From NCBI RefSeq assembly GCF_050947875.1, contig NC_134576.1:59834255-59898254 (forward strand): DNA of 64,000 nt. Direction: 5' to 3'. The notes beneath the pieces were generated by a model that was not told the DNA's origin, ran no database searches, and was given only the letters and a program-made list of their open reading frames with translations. Position 1 is the first letter of the stretch. Every line of letters starts with the position of its first letter. Made by a program: the position numbers and the translations under genes. Below, piece by piece: positions 1-10,691 of this stretch. The stretch comes from Dermacentor variabilis. Taxonomy: Eukaryota > Arthropoda > Arachnida > Ixodida > Ixodidae.

Positions 1-716
1 TTCCACGGCCACGTTGCTGCAGCATTCTGAAGTCGAGCGAAATGAAAGGCGATGCGCCGACTTTTCGCGGCCTCAAAGCCCTTGCACTCTTGGATGATGG
101 CATCGACGATGTCGCAGTCTTTGCAGCTTAGCAGATTGAAACCATCATATGCTATGCCCTTTAACACGTGGCCCACTTTCTCAGACTTCGTCATGCTGTT
201 GTCGGCTTTGCGGCAAAAAGCAAGCACGTCCTGTAAAGTCAGGCATAACTCTGTCGCTGTCTGCACACGATATACCAGCTCCTTCTTTTGCTGCTGCCTT
301 TCTACCTGGACATTTGCCGAACGAGGAATGTATCTTTTCCTTGCATGCATCCTAGTTGCCAATTGCGTCTTCGTTATTCTCAAACCACACCTTCGCTGTT
401 CCTTTCAGGTAACATAATATGTTTGATAATGTGCTTCTCTTATCCCAGTGATTATTCTTATTTGCACGCTCGTACAGGGGTAGCCAGTCCTCGATGTCGA
501 CATTGTCAGTCGCGCAGATTGTGCCTGTGTCATTAGCTGAGCCAGGACGACTGTTGTCCTTGCAGTCGCCTCAGTGGGCGCCGACCCCTCTTCCGCCATC
601 ATGGAGGAAGGCAAGCGTTTGTCGCTGTGGAGCTCTGTTGTACCGTGTGGGTATTCCGCACCTCCCATCAAAATGCCTTGGGGTTGAGAGTAGCCAAAAG
701 GTGTATCAAATTGCAT
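1..716 (-). pseudogene. Ty3/gypsy gag remnant, cut by the left edge
   Basis: The minus strand reads as a retroelement Gag. From about 520 down to 355 it has an acidic stretch, an EDWLPLYERA motif and a YLKGTAKVWFEN motif, typical of the retrotransposon Gag capsid core. A TAG at 352-354 interrupts this frame. The homology resumes in another frame from about 350 to 1 with KVGHVLKGIAYDGFNLL and a terminal EAAKSRRI stretch. The region 716-520 looks like the N-terminal leader in a third frame. The piece is therefore a dead gag with at least one stop and two frameshifts. It sits downstream of the CLCA exon at 1688-1985 on the same strand, presumably in the next intron. Assignment to Gag is good; the exact gypsy clade is not determined. 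Confidence 0.6.
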
Positions 717-1687
717 TTACAAAATATATACAGAGAGAGACGGCTGCAGGCTAGATGGTAGAACAACAACACGAGCGTTGCTCTTATCATCGTCTTCGCA
801 GTCTTTATGGCACTTCCTTCCATGCTCGGCAGGATGCGTGTTTCAGTGCGTGGGAATAGCGCGTATCAATATTACAAATCCTATTCGGTTTCTCGCAAAC
901 TTCCAAGAAAATAAAAATAACCATTTCAGACACCCTGAAAGCTAGGTGGTGCCAACAGAACGCCTTTTTACGAGATCCCCCCCCCCCCCCCACCGCAAAG
1001 AGCGCCTCCAAATACACTTCGTTCTAACTTCAACTTCAACTTGTTTACTTGTACCCTACCAGCCAATCGTTCCATGCAAACACCATATTTATAGGCATGT
1101 ACCATGGAGGAATCTTTGGATGTGCTCAAGCTTCATATAAAATCTTTTGTTTGCTGAATTTATACTGTTTTCCACTATTCTTGTCATACATTGTGTCCTT
1201 CAATGCAACTTATTTCACGATGGTCTTAAATATGCGTAATTATGCTTCCAATTAAGTAATTTGCTCTTTCCGTACATAAGTGCGGATAAGATTTTCCTTG
1301 GTCTTCTGATGTTTTTGCTACTGTGTTAACTTTTATTTTAGCATGAAACCGTAATGTGTGCGATGAACTGCTTTGAATAGCCTGTCGCTGCTGCTTTGCA
1401 TTTAGTTGTTCCAGCCATGTCAAGTTGTTTATGACAGCTTTTTGTGCAGCTTCCCCGTCTGTATTTCTTGAGGCAGAAATAAGTTATTACTATTATTATT
1501 ATTATTTTATTTGTTATGGGAACCAGTACGCAAAGATCCATAATTGTTCTTGGACTCTATAATAATCAGTTGATTGATTATATTTAGTAGTAGTTGCATT
1601 AGTAGTATTATAGTAGTAGTAGTAGTGGTATGATGTTTTTATTTTTATTGTTTTTGTTGCTGAAAAAGGGATACGAAAATTTCGTAC
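717..1687. other. No gene seen
   Basis: This would be intronic sequence downstream of the CLCA exon on the minus strand. It contains a C14 run at 979-992 and A/T-rich triplet repeats near its right end. I recognise no coding domain. Confidence 0.5.
1485..1628. repeat. Imperfect ATT and TAG trinucleotide microsatellites
   Basis: An (ATT)n tract at about 1485-1511 and an interrupted (TAG)n tract at about 1584-1628, just 3' of the CLCA exon on the minus strand. Confidence 0.8.
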
Positions 1688-1985
1688 TTGCGTCGCTGAG
1701 GGCCTTTTTGGTTGCGTTCATCTCCGCCAGGACGTGAGGCGAAACGCGAATGAAATCGCCGCGTTTTCCACACCGCCCTCGTAGCTGTGTGCTCAAGAAA
1801 TGTTCCTTGCGAACGCTTTCAAAAGCTTCAACACGAACATCGCTCGTTGAGAAGGAAAATTTTGCCACGCTTCGAGCTGTGCTCCGCTCCGGCCACGTTT
1901 CCGGGAACTCAAAGACGACTTGCTTGAGGAAAACGCGACCACCAGTGGCCTCGTGCAGGAACTCGGATGAGGATTGTAACAGGGC
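1688..1985 (-). CDS. CLCA-type protein, internal exon of N-terminal domain
   Basis: CLCA proteins (calcium-activated chloride channel regulators) are secreted proteins with an N-terminal metalloprotease-like domain followed by a VWA domain; they are cleaved autocatalytically and modulate chloride channels. This minus-strand exon encodes about 99 residues of the N-terminal domain. It starts with a run ending FLHEATGGRVFLKQVVFEFPETW, matching the family pattern of an EATxxRxYFKxVxIxIPETW block. It continues to the conserved cysteine/glycine segment CGKRGDFIRVSP, equivalent to CGEKGxYIHFTP. A good acceptor precedes it (pyrimidine-rich, ending TTGCAG at 1986-1991). A plausible donor GTACGA follows at about 1687; this 3' boundary is my choice and less certain. 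The exon joins in phase 0 to the exon at 20480-20635. The HExxH zinc site would be on a later exon left of the window. No stop or frameshift is seen. Confidence 0.72.
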
Positions 1986-4900
1986 CTGCAAGTTAAAAAA
2001 CAGGGTTTCGTTCTGGCAAGACGCAACTGAGCTTAGTAAATATACGAACTGCATAGGTGTTGGTGCGCCGTTGATTCATTCGTTTACCTATTTTATTGAT
2101 TAATTGGTTGATTGATGGATTCTTTTATCCAGTCATATTTTAATGTCGTAAGGACCTTCATGGGGAAGTGGTAACAAGGTAAAAAGACGAAATCATTAGC
2201 GATTGTAAACGTTCGGAAAATTCAACCAAAACACAAATAGTCTGCTAAAGAACGCACACGCAAAGGCTAGAGGTCAAAATGCTGCGCTCTATTGTGGTAC
2301 ACAGACGGATAAAAAGCGGCCTAGCGAGCAACAAATGTGACAAATTTAATGCTGCATATCTATTACGCCGTGTTCGTGCATGTAGCAACGCGCGACATCA
2401 GTGCAGCATAGACATGACATACACTAACGCGCCTCCAATACGCCCCGAACTTTGCGTAACGCCTAGATCCATCCAGTAAACCCAGTTCCGTGATGAGGTG
2501 CTTATTACTGAAAGCCAACCGCCCCCCCCCCTTTTTCTTTCTCGGTTCCACAAAGAGCTTTGTCTCGCCATGTATAGCCCAGTTCACCACAGCTCCGCAC
2601 CGCGCGACCGCCATCCTCCTTGTGACCTATGGAGCATCGGATCGCCGTGCCGCGTTGGCAATACTACCACGGTCAAGGCACTCTCCGTTGCGTTACTTCC
2701 AAAGTGCCACCTCTGGAGAGTTTAATGCGCCCCAGAATACGGGCTGATTCTGACACATACAGTCTAACAAAGATGGATACCAGCCGAGATTGAATATTTA
2801 CCCCTTCGACATCTCGTATTGATAGCCTTTACCGTTAAACAATTACGTCGCACGTTCCAACTGCTCCTAATTGTTTCCTCAAAGAAGAAATTTATTACTT
2901 CCCTAATGAACTAAAAAGCTCATTCCTTACCTCAAAATGTTAACTTATTCGATTTTTTTACCACCTGTTATAATTGGCGTTAACAGGAATTAACTGTAAT
3001 CTCACGGTTTCGGAACCAACGAAACAAACACGGTGCACGGCCAAAAACACGCTAGGCACCCGCCTGGACGGTCGCAATCGTAGCGATTCCTCAGCTGCCT
3101 TCAACGGGGCCACGTACTCTGCCAGGACGGGTCACGTGATAAGCGGGGCAATTCAACACCACTCACCTGCGGTATTGTCAACGACCGCCGGATTAACAAG
3201 TAAGATAACCTGCTGGCTCGCGATACGATGAGGAGCACGCATTGCTCGCATTTTAGAGACGTATCTCAAGGGTCCGTTCCGACGGCGAGCGTCGGCATCC
3301 TTCGGCGAGCGTCGCCGCAACCGATCGAACGAACGCCACGAAGAATCAAAGCGAACGCGGAGCGCAGCTGGAGATGAAACGACGGCGATGGCAAAGACAG
3401 CGCGAGCAGGAAAGTGGAGGAGGACGGCGCAACACAAGCATGAAGAAAGCGGAGGAGGAGCGTGTGGCTAAATAGTGAGGAGCAGAGCAACTGAGTGAAA
3501 GTCAGGAGGAAAGTGGCGCCCATGATTACTCGATGGCGCCATAGAGTCTGTAATCTAACTGTATGAGCGCCGCGAATTGCATAGTACTTTGTGTCGGCAC
3601 AAGTTCGCCCAACAAGGAGTAAAATTTGTACCTAACAGTTATATACGCTGTGCCGTTCTTGACTATTATTACTGCGTAAGAATATTATCGCAATGCGCAA
3701 TAGGATTAGCCAGTTCACTGAACAATGAGCGCGACGCCACTGGTGAAGCGCTTCCTCTGCCGATGGAATGTACGTACAATTCATGCCACTCATTTTTCGA
3801 CTCAGCATACAGTGAAAAGAATACACATATGAAGCTGCGCTCAAATCTCGCATTAGGGAGTATGGTAATCATCGGTGAATGTTTAACAAAAACATATTAT
3901 ATTAAAGTGCGTTTCATCAGTAAATAAACGTGGCTGTTTTTATTTGAATATGAGGCATTATTGCCAGCATATAGATACATGTTCGTCTGGCACTCCGAAC
4001 AGCATGTTATAAAAGCTGGAGAACTTGTTTCACTAAAATTCCTATTCCTACCACTACATTTTTGACAACAGAAGGAAAACACCAGAAGATTATCAATTAC
4101 GCCAGATCTCTGCAAAATTTAGTAGTGCCATTTCCGTTAGGGCAAGCTCTTCCGATGAGTGTTCACTATGCATTTTCCCGGCGCCGCTGCTTCGAATTCA
4201 TATTTGCTGCTACTTGGCGTTACTGTGTCCTATATACGGATTATTGGGGCGGCCTAATTGCTACGCTGAATATTCACGCCATCCTGTCTACTGCATTTGT
4301 GATCTATACATCTTGTGCGTCGTGCCCGGTCACGTTGTCCTCTTCAATGCGTTCGCTGCTCCAATTATTTTCATGATGCCGTCTCTCCAAACCAACGGTA
4401 CGTGACATCTACTTCATCCTCTTATTTTACAAGCAGCCACTTACAATGCTTTAGTGGCTCAATACCGAAAACACATGTGGCTTTATGTCCTTGCCGCCCA
4501 CGTTAACGTCGATACCCTCGAATTTATACCTTGCTCGCTGACGTGTGATAATCGCCACGAACAAAGAAACACAGGTGCCGATCTCCGACTTTGCAAATAT
4601 GTGACACCTTAAAGGCAGGCAGACGCGAACTTGATTTAGATTCAGTTGCTGCAGTGAGAGAGAGCACATGTAATTGAGAGTGTTATCGAAAACATATTCC
4701 TTCCTTCTTTGCAATCGCCGCACAATGAAAAAAAAGCTATGCAGAACCCACGCCGAGCAGGAATCGATGCTACACAATACAACTTGCATGTAGTTGGCTA
4801 TCCAGCATTGCATGTTTGAGGTTCTGCGAATATTTACCAGGTGGACGAACGTACATGTATTTGCGTAAGTCATCCAGTCGTGTGTGTGACGCGAGCGCAC

Positions 4901-5959
4901 GTGTGTGTGCCGACTGCAGCAAGACGACGACCGCCTTGACGACAGCCGTACGACGGCAATGGCATAATTTTATACTGCGGCAGCCGACGCGCATTGACAT
5001 GTGACGATTGCTTTGTTCTGAATAAATTGCTAACGGCCGTAAGGGAGCGAAGCGCTGTTTGTAACCTGAACTGAGACTAAGTCTCACGCACTCCCACGTA
5101 AAACGTCTGTGTAATTTCTTCTATTTTAACGCGACCATGACATTTGTACTCCGGTAAATAAATGTTAAAGGGTGGTCAAACTGCGTCGACGATAAAGGTG
5201 GTAACACGTCGCAAAGTTTCACTGCAGTTTCTACGCAACGTTCGCTGCATGAAGAAAGTATTGCGGAAGGAAAGCTGATATTAAACACGTTACATTCCAA
5301 AGCGAAGCCACAGAGCTCATGCTGTCACGAGAGAACCAGGCGGGAAAGTTACACGGCACGCACGCGCCAAGTTTCAAAAGAGCTGGCTGTCTCGGAAGCG
5401 ACTAAACTAGGAGTGTGATTGTGCCCTAAAGCACAATGCAGTGCTGTAGTGCAGTGCTGCAGTTTACAGCAGTGGGCTGCTTTTTCGACGCCAAAGCTTC
5501 CACTCCACCGCCAGTCACTAATTTATTGTATTTTTACTCAAACGGCCCCAGACAACAACCTGCCTGCAGTGACGTGCCTAGAATGAGGCAAACGACACTT
5601 CGCGTAAAAACCAAAGGTATCAGGCAACTACACCGGTTCACTACCTCTACTTTAGCATTCGTGTCTTGAAAATCGCCACCTACAGTTAGAAAGCAATAAA
5701 TCGTAGCCATGCACTCGCTCCTGGCCCTGGCTTGTCGATGAAGAAAGTAACCTGAGGTGCTGCGAGAGGCATAGTGAGCGACATGACCCCAGGGTGAGGC
5801 AATTGTGAGGCTCAGAAAGAAAGGCACAGCATTCAGGCACACAGCGAAATCTCTGACACGTATTGAAATTTCGCTGTGGCAGCGCATGATATATATTGGG
5901 TCACTCTTCGGTCTGACGTCTTTCTTTATTGCCTGCTGTTCTCCGCCCGCTATTCTTCG
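1986..5959. other. Intronic sequence without recognised genes
   Basis: Left part of the long CLCA intron. I see only short unsupported reading frames on both strands, a C11 run near 2521-2531 and a GA-rich stretch at about 3350-3510. The GA-rich stretch looks like degenerate repeat rather than coding sequence. Confidence 0.5.
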
Positions 5960-6426
5960 CGGCAAAAAGGCGAACCTTTTTTTATTTTTATTTGAGAAAA
6001 TACTGCGGGACTCTTAGTGGCCCTTGCAGGAGGGGCAGAAGTACAGAAAAAATCAACAAGGAAATGCAAAAATACATGAGTAGCAAAAAAAACAATAACA
6101 ATAATTAATTACATTGGAATGATTGCAGGAATATAAAAAATAAACAATTTCAGAAACACCACAACAAAACAAGATAAAAAGAAGCAAACAACACTTTTTA
6201 ACTGTCACATGTTCAGCTGTCTACGCATTCAATGCTGTCACTGTTAATAAGAAGCGATACGGTCAAGTTATTCCATTCGGTTATTGTGCGAGGAAAGAAG
6301 CAATATTTAAAAGTGTTGGTCCTGGCAAAATACGGAGTTAATGACTTGGCGTGCCGGTGCCTTGTTAATCGCCCTGTTAGTGGTTGTATGTATCGCTGCG
6401 GATTAAGAGTTAGCCGATTATTCTGA
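5960..6426 (-). pseudogene. CR1/L2-like LINE, C-terminal tail and 3' UTR
   Basis: Read on the minus strand, 6395-6240 encodes a block containing TNTFKYCFFPRTITEWNNL. This fits the C-terminal signature (F-F-P-R-T-I-x-x-W-N-x-L) found after the reverse transcriptase of many CR1/L2-like LINEs. Downstream (toward 5970) the sequence becomes A/T-rich with a long T run on the minus strand, as expected of a LINE 3' end. Only the tail is present and the 5' end is lost. It is a different LINE from the CR1-like copies at 9.5-20 kb, whose C-terminal ends carry a zinc-knuckle-like cysteine cluster instead. Confidence 0.55.
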
Positions 6427-6430
6427 ATCC

Positions 6431-7875
6431 GATAGAGGAAGTTACCTTCCTTTACCTATGACACTAACCCTATATCCACAAGCGTCTACGTTGCTTAATG
6501 AAGGCAGAGCGCAATTACAAACGGCTGATAAATAAAAAGCCCAGAACACCTCAATAGTGCATTGGCACAAAATGTTCAAAATGAGCGCAGAGGGGCCAAC
6601 GAAATAAACGAGAGTACTATTTTATGCGAGTGGCTGATCACTGCAGCTGTCCACCCGGTCCATCATCTCGGCTAGTCATCCATAAGCAAACATGCAACAT
6701 TCCTAAGAGCTCCGGTGGAATTGCTACCAGCCAATCTGCACAAGACGTTTGAGACCACCGCTTTTCTTTTTAACTTTCCGGCTCTTTTACGTCCATACGT
6801 CTTTCCGATTAAATCAGGTGAATTTACCGGCGACAGGCTGGCGTGCTGTTAATGAATGATGAAATACAACCGCTATTCCGCGTGGTGATTCAGTGGCTAC
6901 AGCATAGAGCTGCGAAACACGGGGTCACTCGTGTTCAGTACCGTGCGCGGCGGTCGAATTTCTAAGGGGCGAAATGCGAGAGTGCCCCTGAACGGTGCAT
7001 TGGGTGCAAGGTTAGGAGCCATGAGTAATCAAAATTATTCCGGATTTCCGTACCTATCCGAACTTTATTCCAAAGAATTTTAAAACTCATAATTCCTGAA
7101 TACTTCTATTTAAATGTTATTTTCAAGAACTTAGAGAAAGCTACTCAACATTCCAATATTCAATTTTTTTACTCGACTGACATCTTGTTGGTGCAGTTAG
7201 AAAGCCATTAGAATTGTTGACGACATGAGACCGACTAAATGTTGTGCCTAAAGGACGAAACGGTCATGATCACAAAAAATAATACGGAGTCAGCTTCACT
7301 TCCGAAAGCCCAAGTGTCAAGCGACACATGCACGGCACGCATCGATCCCTAAAGCTCTGCACACGTGAAATCCACGCATGTCGGATAGCGATATGGTGGG
7401 GGATTTCTTACGAGAAGTTGCCGACGATGCGTGCAAGTTCCGTGTTGTTGGTGGGAGCCTCGACACGGTGGCAAGGATAACATGCATTTGGTGCATTCTC
7501 GACAGCCTCACTACCCGGTGCATCAGATTGCACTTTGGCCGCCGTGCGAATGTTACCAAAAAAGCGTAAATTGCCGTCCATCACTGGATCCTGCATTATT
7601 CCATTAGTCAGACTTCGCACGATAACGTTAGTCGACCTAATTAGATTTCCAACGACAAAATTATTGACAATGCTGCTCGCCAATTGTAGTAGCTGTTACA
7701 TGCCGAACAATCTGCCCGTTGCTGCAGCAGGCCTCGAACAGCTACTAAGAATGTGACGTGGCTTTCACCAGAAACTTACTGACGTGCACGTGGCCTGCCT
7801 ACTCGTCCTTTGCATAGATGGGACCAAATGAATTAACTCTTCAATATCCCCTTCCACCTTCCAACCGCACAATTT
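6431..7875. other. No gene recognised
   Basis: The longest open stretch is a 91-codon frame on the minus strand (7683-7408). It has no recognised domain and no support from neighbours. Otherwise ordinary A/T-rich intronic sequence. Confidence 0.45.
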
Positions 7876-7893
7876 TTGTGTTATTTCTGTATA

Positions 7894-8560
7894 GAGTCGC
7901 CTCCGTCGAAACCAGCCGGCCTCCTAATACCCGTCCAGGTTCCTCGAAGACCATTTGAACAAATCAGAATGGATATATTGGGCCCACTTCCTACTTCTAC
8001 TGCAGGGAATCGCTTTGTTATAGTTGCAACCCACTATCTCACACGTTACGCTGAAACAAAGGCAATCCAGAGAAGTACAGCGGCTGAGGTGGCGCGCTTT
8101 TTCATTGAGCACATTGTGTTAACAATAACAGACCGAGGAACCGCTTTCACGGCAGCACCGTTAGATCACGTCTTGCTGCTAAGTGGAACGTCGCATCGGA
8201 AGTCGACCGCCTACCATCCACAAACCAACGGATTAACAGAACGCCTAAACAAAAAAAATTGAAGACATGCTCTCCATGTACGTGGAGGTTGAACAGAAAA
8301 ATTGGGACGACATCCTATCTTATATCAGCTTTGCATATAACACGGCGAAACAAGAGACAACGCGCATGACTCCGTTCACCCTTGTTCACGGACGGGATGT
8401 ACGAACGATGTTGGATGCAATGCTTCCACACGACTTTGACGACACTGATAGTACCCTTTTTGCTGGCCCATCATCAGGTTTCCGTAACAGTTAAGCACCG
8501 ACTGCTAGTACGTGCTAGGCTACGCGTCCGCATCAGCTTACGCATGACTGTGCAAAAAAC
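7894..8560 (+). pseudogene. Ty3/gypsy integrase core fragment
   Basis: A retroviral-type integrase catalytic core in two frames. Frame 1 (7894-8262) has PFEQIRMDILGPLP with the first catalytic Asp, ITDRGTAF with the second, and YHPQTNGLTERLN with the Glu. Roughly eight residues that normally precede the second Asp are missing, so there is an internal deletion. After an A-rich run near 8250-8258 the homology shifts by one base into frame 2 (8267-8494): WDDILSYISFAYNTAKQETT and MTPFTLVHGRD, the usual post-core segment. Basic sequence to about 8540 may be the start of the C-terminal region. No LTR is seen and the zinc-binding HHCC part is absent. It resembles the family of the element at 54.3-58.9 kb, whose copy stops within the HHCC domain. 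Confidence 0.82.
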
Positions 8561-9540
8561 GTATACTATAATTGGACAAGAAAAAATTCTGTAAACCAAA
8601 CTACATTGTACAATAAAACTTCTCTCTCTCCTCTCCCGCAATGGCTGCGAGCATGACACATGCTTATTGCAAAGGAAGGCGCATTGGCGCCCCCTTACAG
8701 ATATGTGCAGCGGTGAGAAAATGCAACGAATTTCTGCAAGCATGCGCCAGGAGCATATCAGCGCCCCGTGGTGCCACGCTGTTCAAGCTCGTGTGCCGGG
8801 AACTTCGTCGCAGTGCGCGTGTAGCAACGTCAAGCCAACGATTAATATAAGAAGGCACATGCGCAGTGCCTGTCACTTAGCCTCACATGAGGTTCACCGG
8901 CGTGCCACCAGGTGGCGCTGACATGCTTCAGCATCCTTTTCGATTTTCTGGCGAATGGACGTGCTTTTCGGGGCTCCGTTGCTGCGACGATAACGTAAGC
9001 TTCTGTGCATGCTTTGAGCTTTCCTCTGTTTTTCATTTGCTAATTTTCTGCCTTTAAAAATTAATTGGATGGTTTTCTTTTTCTTTCTGTTTTTTTTTCT
9101 TTGTTTCTCGTATTTCGGGTGAGCGGGTGTGTGTCGTGTACATTTGATTTTGCAGGATGGTTAAAGCGTCCTTTCGCGCCCCGTGCTTGTACACGTGCAG
9201 CAGGGTGGGACGTTGAGTGGTTGTAGTCCTTAATGGGTAGCTTGGAAGTGGCAAAACTAATAGCTGTTAGTGGTTTTACTTTGTGTGTTTTGGTAGAAAA
9301 TTGAGAGCGTGGCTGCGTCGTTGAGCGCGTATGAAAGCGTGTCATACCTTCGGTCTCAGCGGCATTGATTGCTTTTGAAACAGTGGTGAGAGTTGCTTTA
9401 CGGCATTTTGAGGATTTGGATCCTCTGCGTATCGGTTTTTGCTAAAAGGCACGTGCTCTGCATTGACATAGTATTATAGTACTTGCCTCAGTAGTAGCAT
9501 TCTTAAACTATTATAGTATTTGCAAAAAGCCGTGCAGTAC
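8561..9540. other. No gene; presumptive LINE 5' UTR at the right end
   Basis: Contains an AATAAA-like site and CT-rich run near 8612-8635 and a T/C-rich stretch at 9070-9110. The last few hundred bases before 9541 probably include the 5' UTR of the CR1-like LINE that follows. I found no convincing coding sequence. Confidence 0.4.
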
Positions 9541-10585
9541 ATGGTGAGAAAGCCGGGAAAGAAGGCAGTGCGCGGGGGTCCCTCAAGGCAGATGAGGAGA
9601 CGGATCAGAATGGAGAGGGCGTCGAAACAACCGGCACGCAATGTGATGTCGATACTAGGCTGCAGAAAATGGAAGCTTTCGAGGAAGAGCTTGTCAAACA
9701 GGTGCAAGAGCTCAAAAATTAACTAAACAGGGAGCGTGATGCACGAAAGGTAGTTGAAAAGAGACATGAAGCAGCAGAGGAAAAGCTTAACAGGGCCACC
9801 ATTGTGAACGAAAATGTGGGTGACAATGGAACGCAGACCCCCGACGCCACCGGAGAGGGAGTGTCAGCAAAATACGTGCAATGCCTGCAGCGTGATGAAA
9901 AGTTAGCTGGAAAGAGTGGCGCCTACCTTGAGGCCGCCAGGCGTAAAGAACAGCAGCCCAGGGGACAATGCCCCTTGTCGAGTTCGAATCACGCGGTAAG
10001 GGACAAAGGGAAGCAGGGATAGGTAGGAGAGAGTGAAAGGGCGATAATCGCCCGTGACTCAAACCTGGCTGGCTGCTCAAAAGCAATTGTGGAGAGGGTG
10101 AAATGCGATAAAAGAGTCGTGGTAGGGACATTTCCAGGGCGGACACTGGGTTCTGTCATGGAGCATGCAAAAGAAAAGCTCGTGTAAAATGCCCACATGC
10201 GCAACCTTGTCATACTATCAGGTGGACTAAATGACGTCCTAAACAAGAGAGGGACAGGACTAGGCATGCGCTTGGTGAAGGGGTTGGTTGACTTGCTCGA
10301 GCTATCCCCACAGGTGCAGATCGTAGTGTGCACGGTACCGGAAGTGCCTGTGCCTGACAGTCACGCATAAAGAGCCGTACGGGCTACTAATGAGGCAATA
10401 TGGAAAATGAAGCTAGAGAAAGGCTTCGAGGTTCTAGAAGTAAACAGGGAAGTGAGAAGGCGTGTGGTTTTAAGCGAGACGGGATCCACTTCAATTACAG
10501 GCTGGCAGGGGGAGTGGGCTGGCGACATGGTGGTCGCGCTGTTGCTTTTTTAGGGGGCCCGCGGGCGCTCAGGAGGCAACAATAG
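9541..10585 (+). pseudogene. LINE ORF1 with SGNH/GDSL esterase-like domain
   Basis: The frame opens at ATG 9541 with a basic leader, shifts near 9590, and continues as a heptad-like acidic/basic stretch (KMEAFEEELVKQVQELKN, then a stop, then RERDARKVVEKRHEAAEEKL). This is probably a coiled coil. After another leader, the minimal SGNH blocks follow in order. Block I is IIARDSNLAG at about 10042-10070, where the usual GDS is RDS. Block III is NLVILSGGLNDVLN at about 10201-10240. Block V is RDGIHFNYR at about 10478-10504, carrying the Asp-x-x-His pair. In-frame stops lie between blocks I and III and after block III, and a frameshift precedes block V. In CR1-type elements this domain is thought to act on lipids or membranes; here it is dead. 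Confidence 0.75.
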
Positions 10586-10691
10586 GTAGTAATGAAGAAG
10601 GTCCCCTAGGGGAACCCCAGAAGAGCATCACCGTCGATATCAGAAAAAGGAAGAAAGAAAGAGAGCTCATGATGCAATAGGCTACATAAGC

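Noticed and set aside
3251..3530. GC/GA-rich stretch as a CpG promoter or gene
   Set aside because: No consistent reading frame, splice sites or core promoter; looks like degenerate repeat.
7408..7683. 91-codon minus-strand frame as a possible extra CLCA exon
   Set aside because: Its sequence does not match a CLCA block that would fall between the two exons, and those exons already join without a gap.
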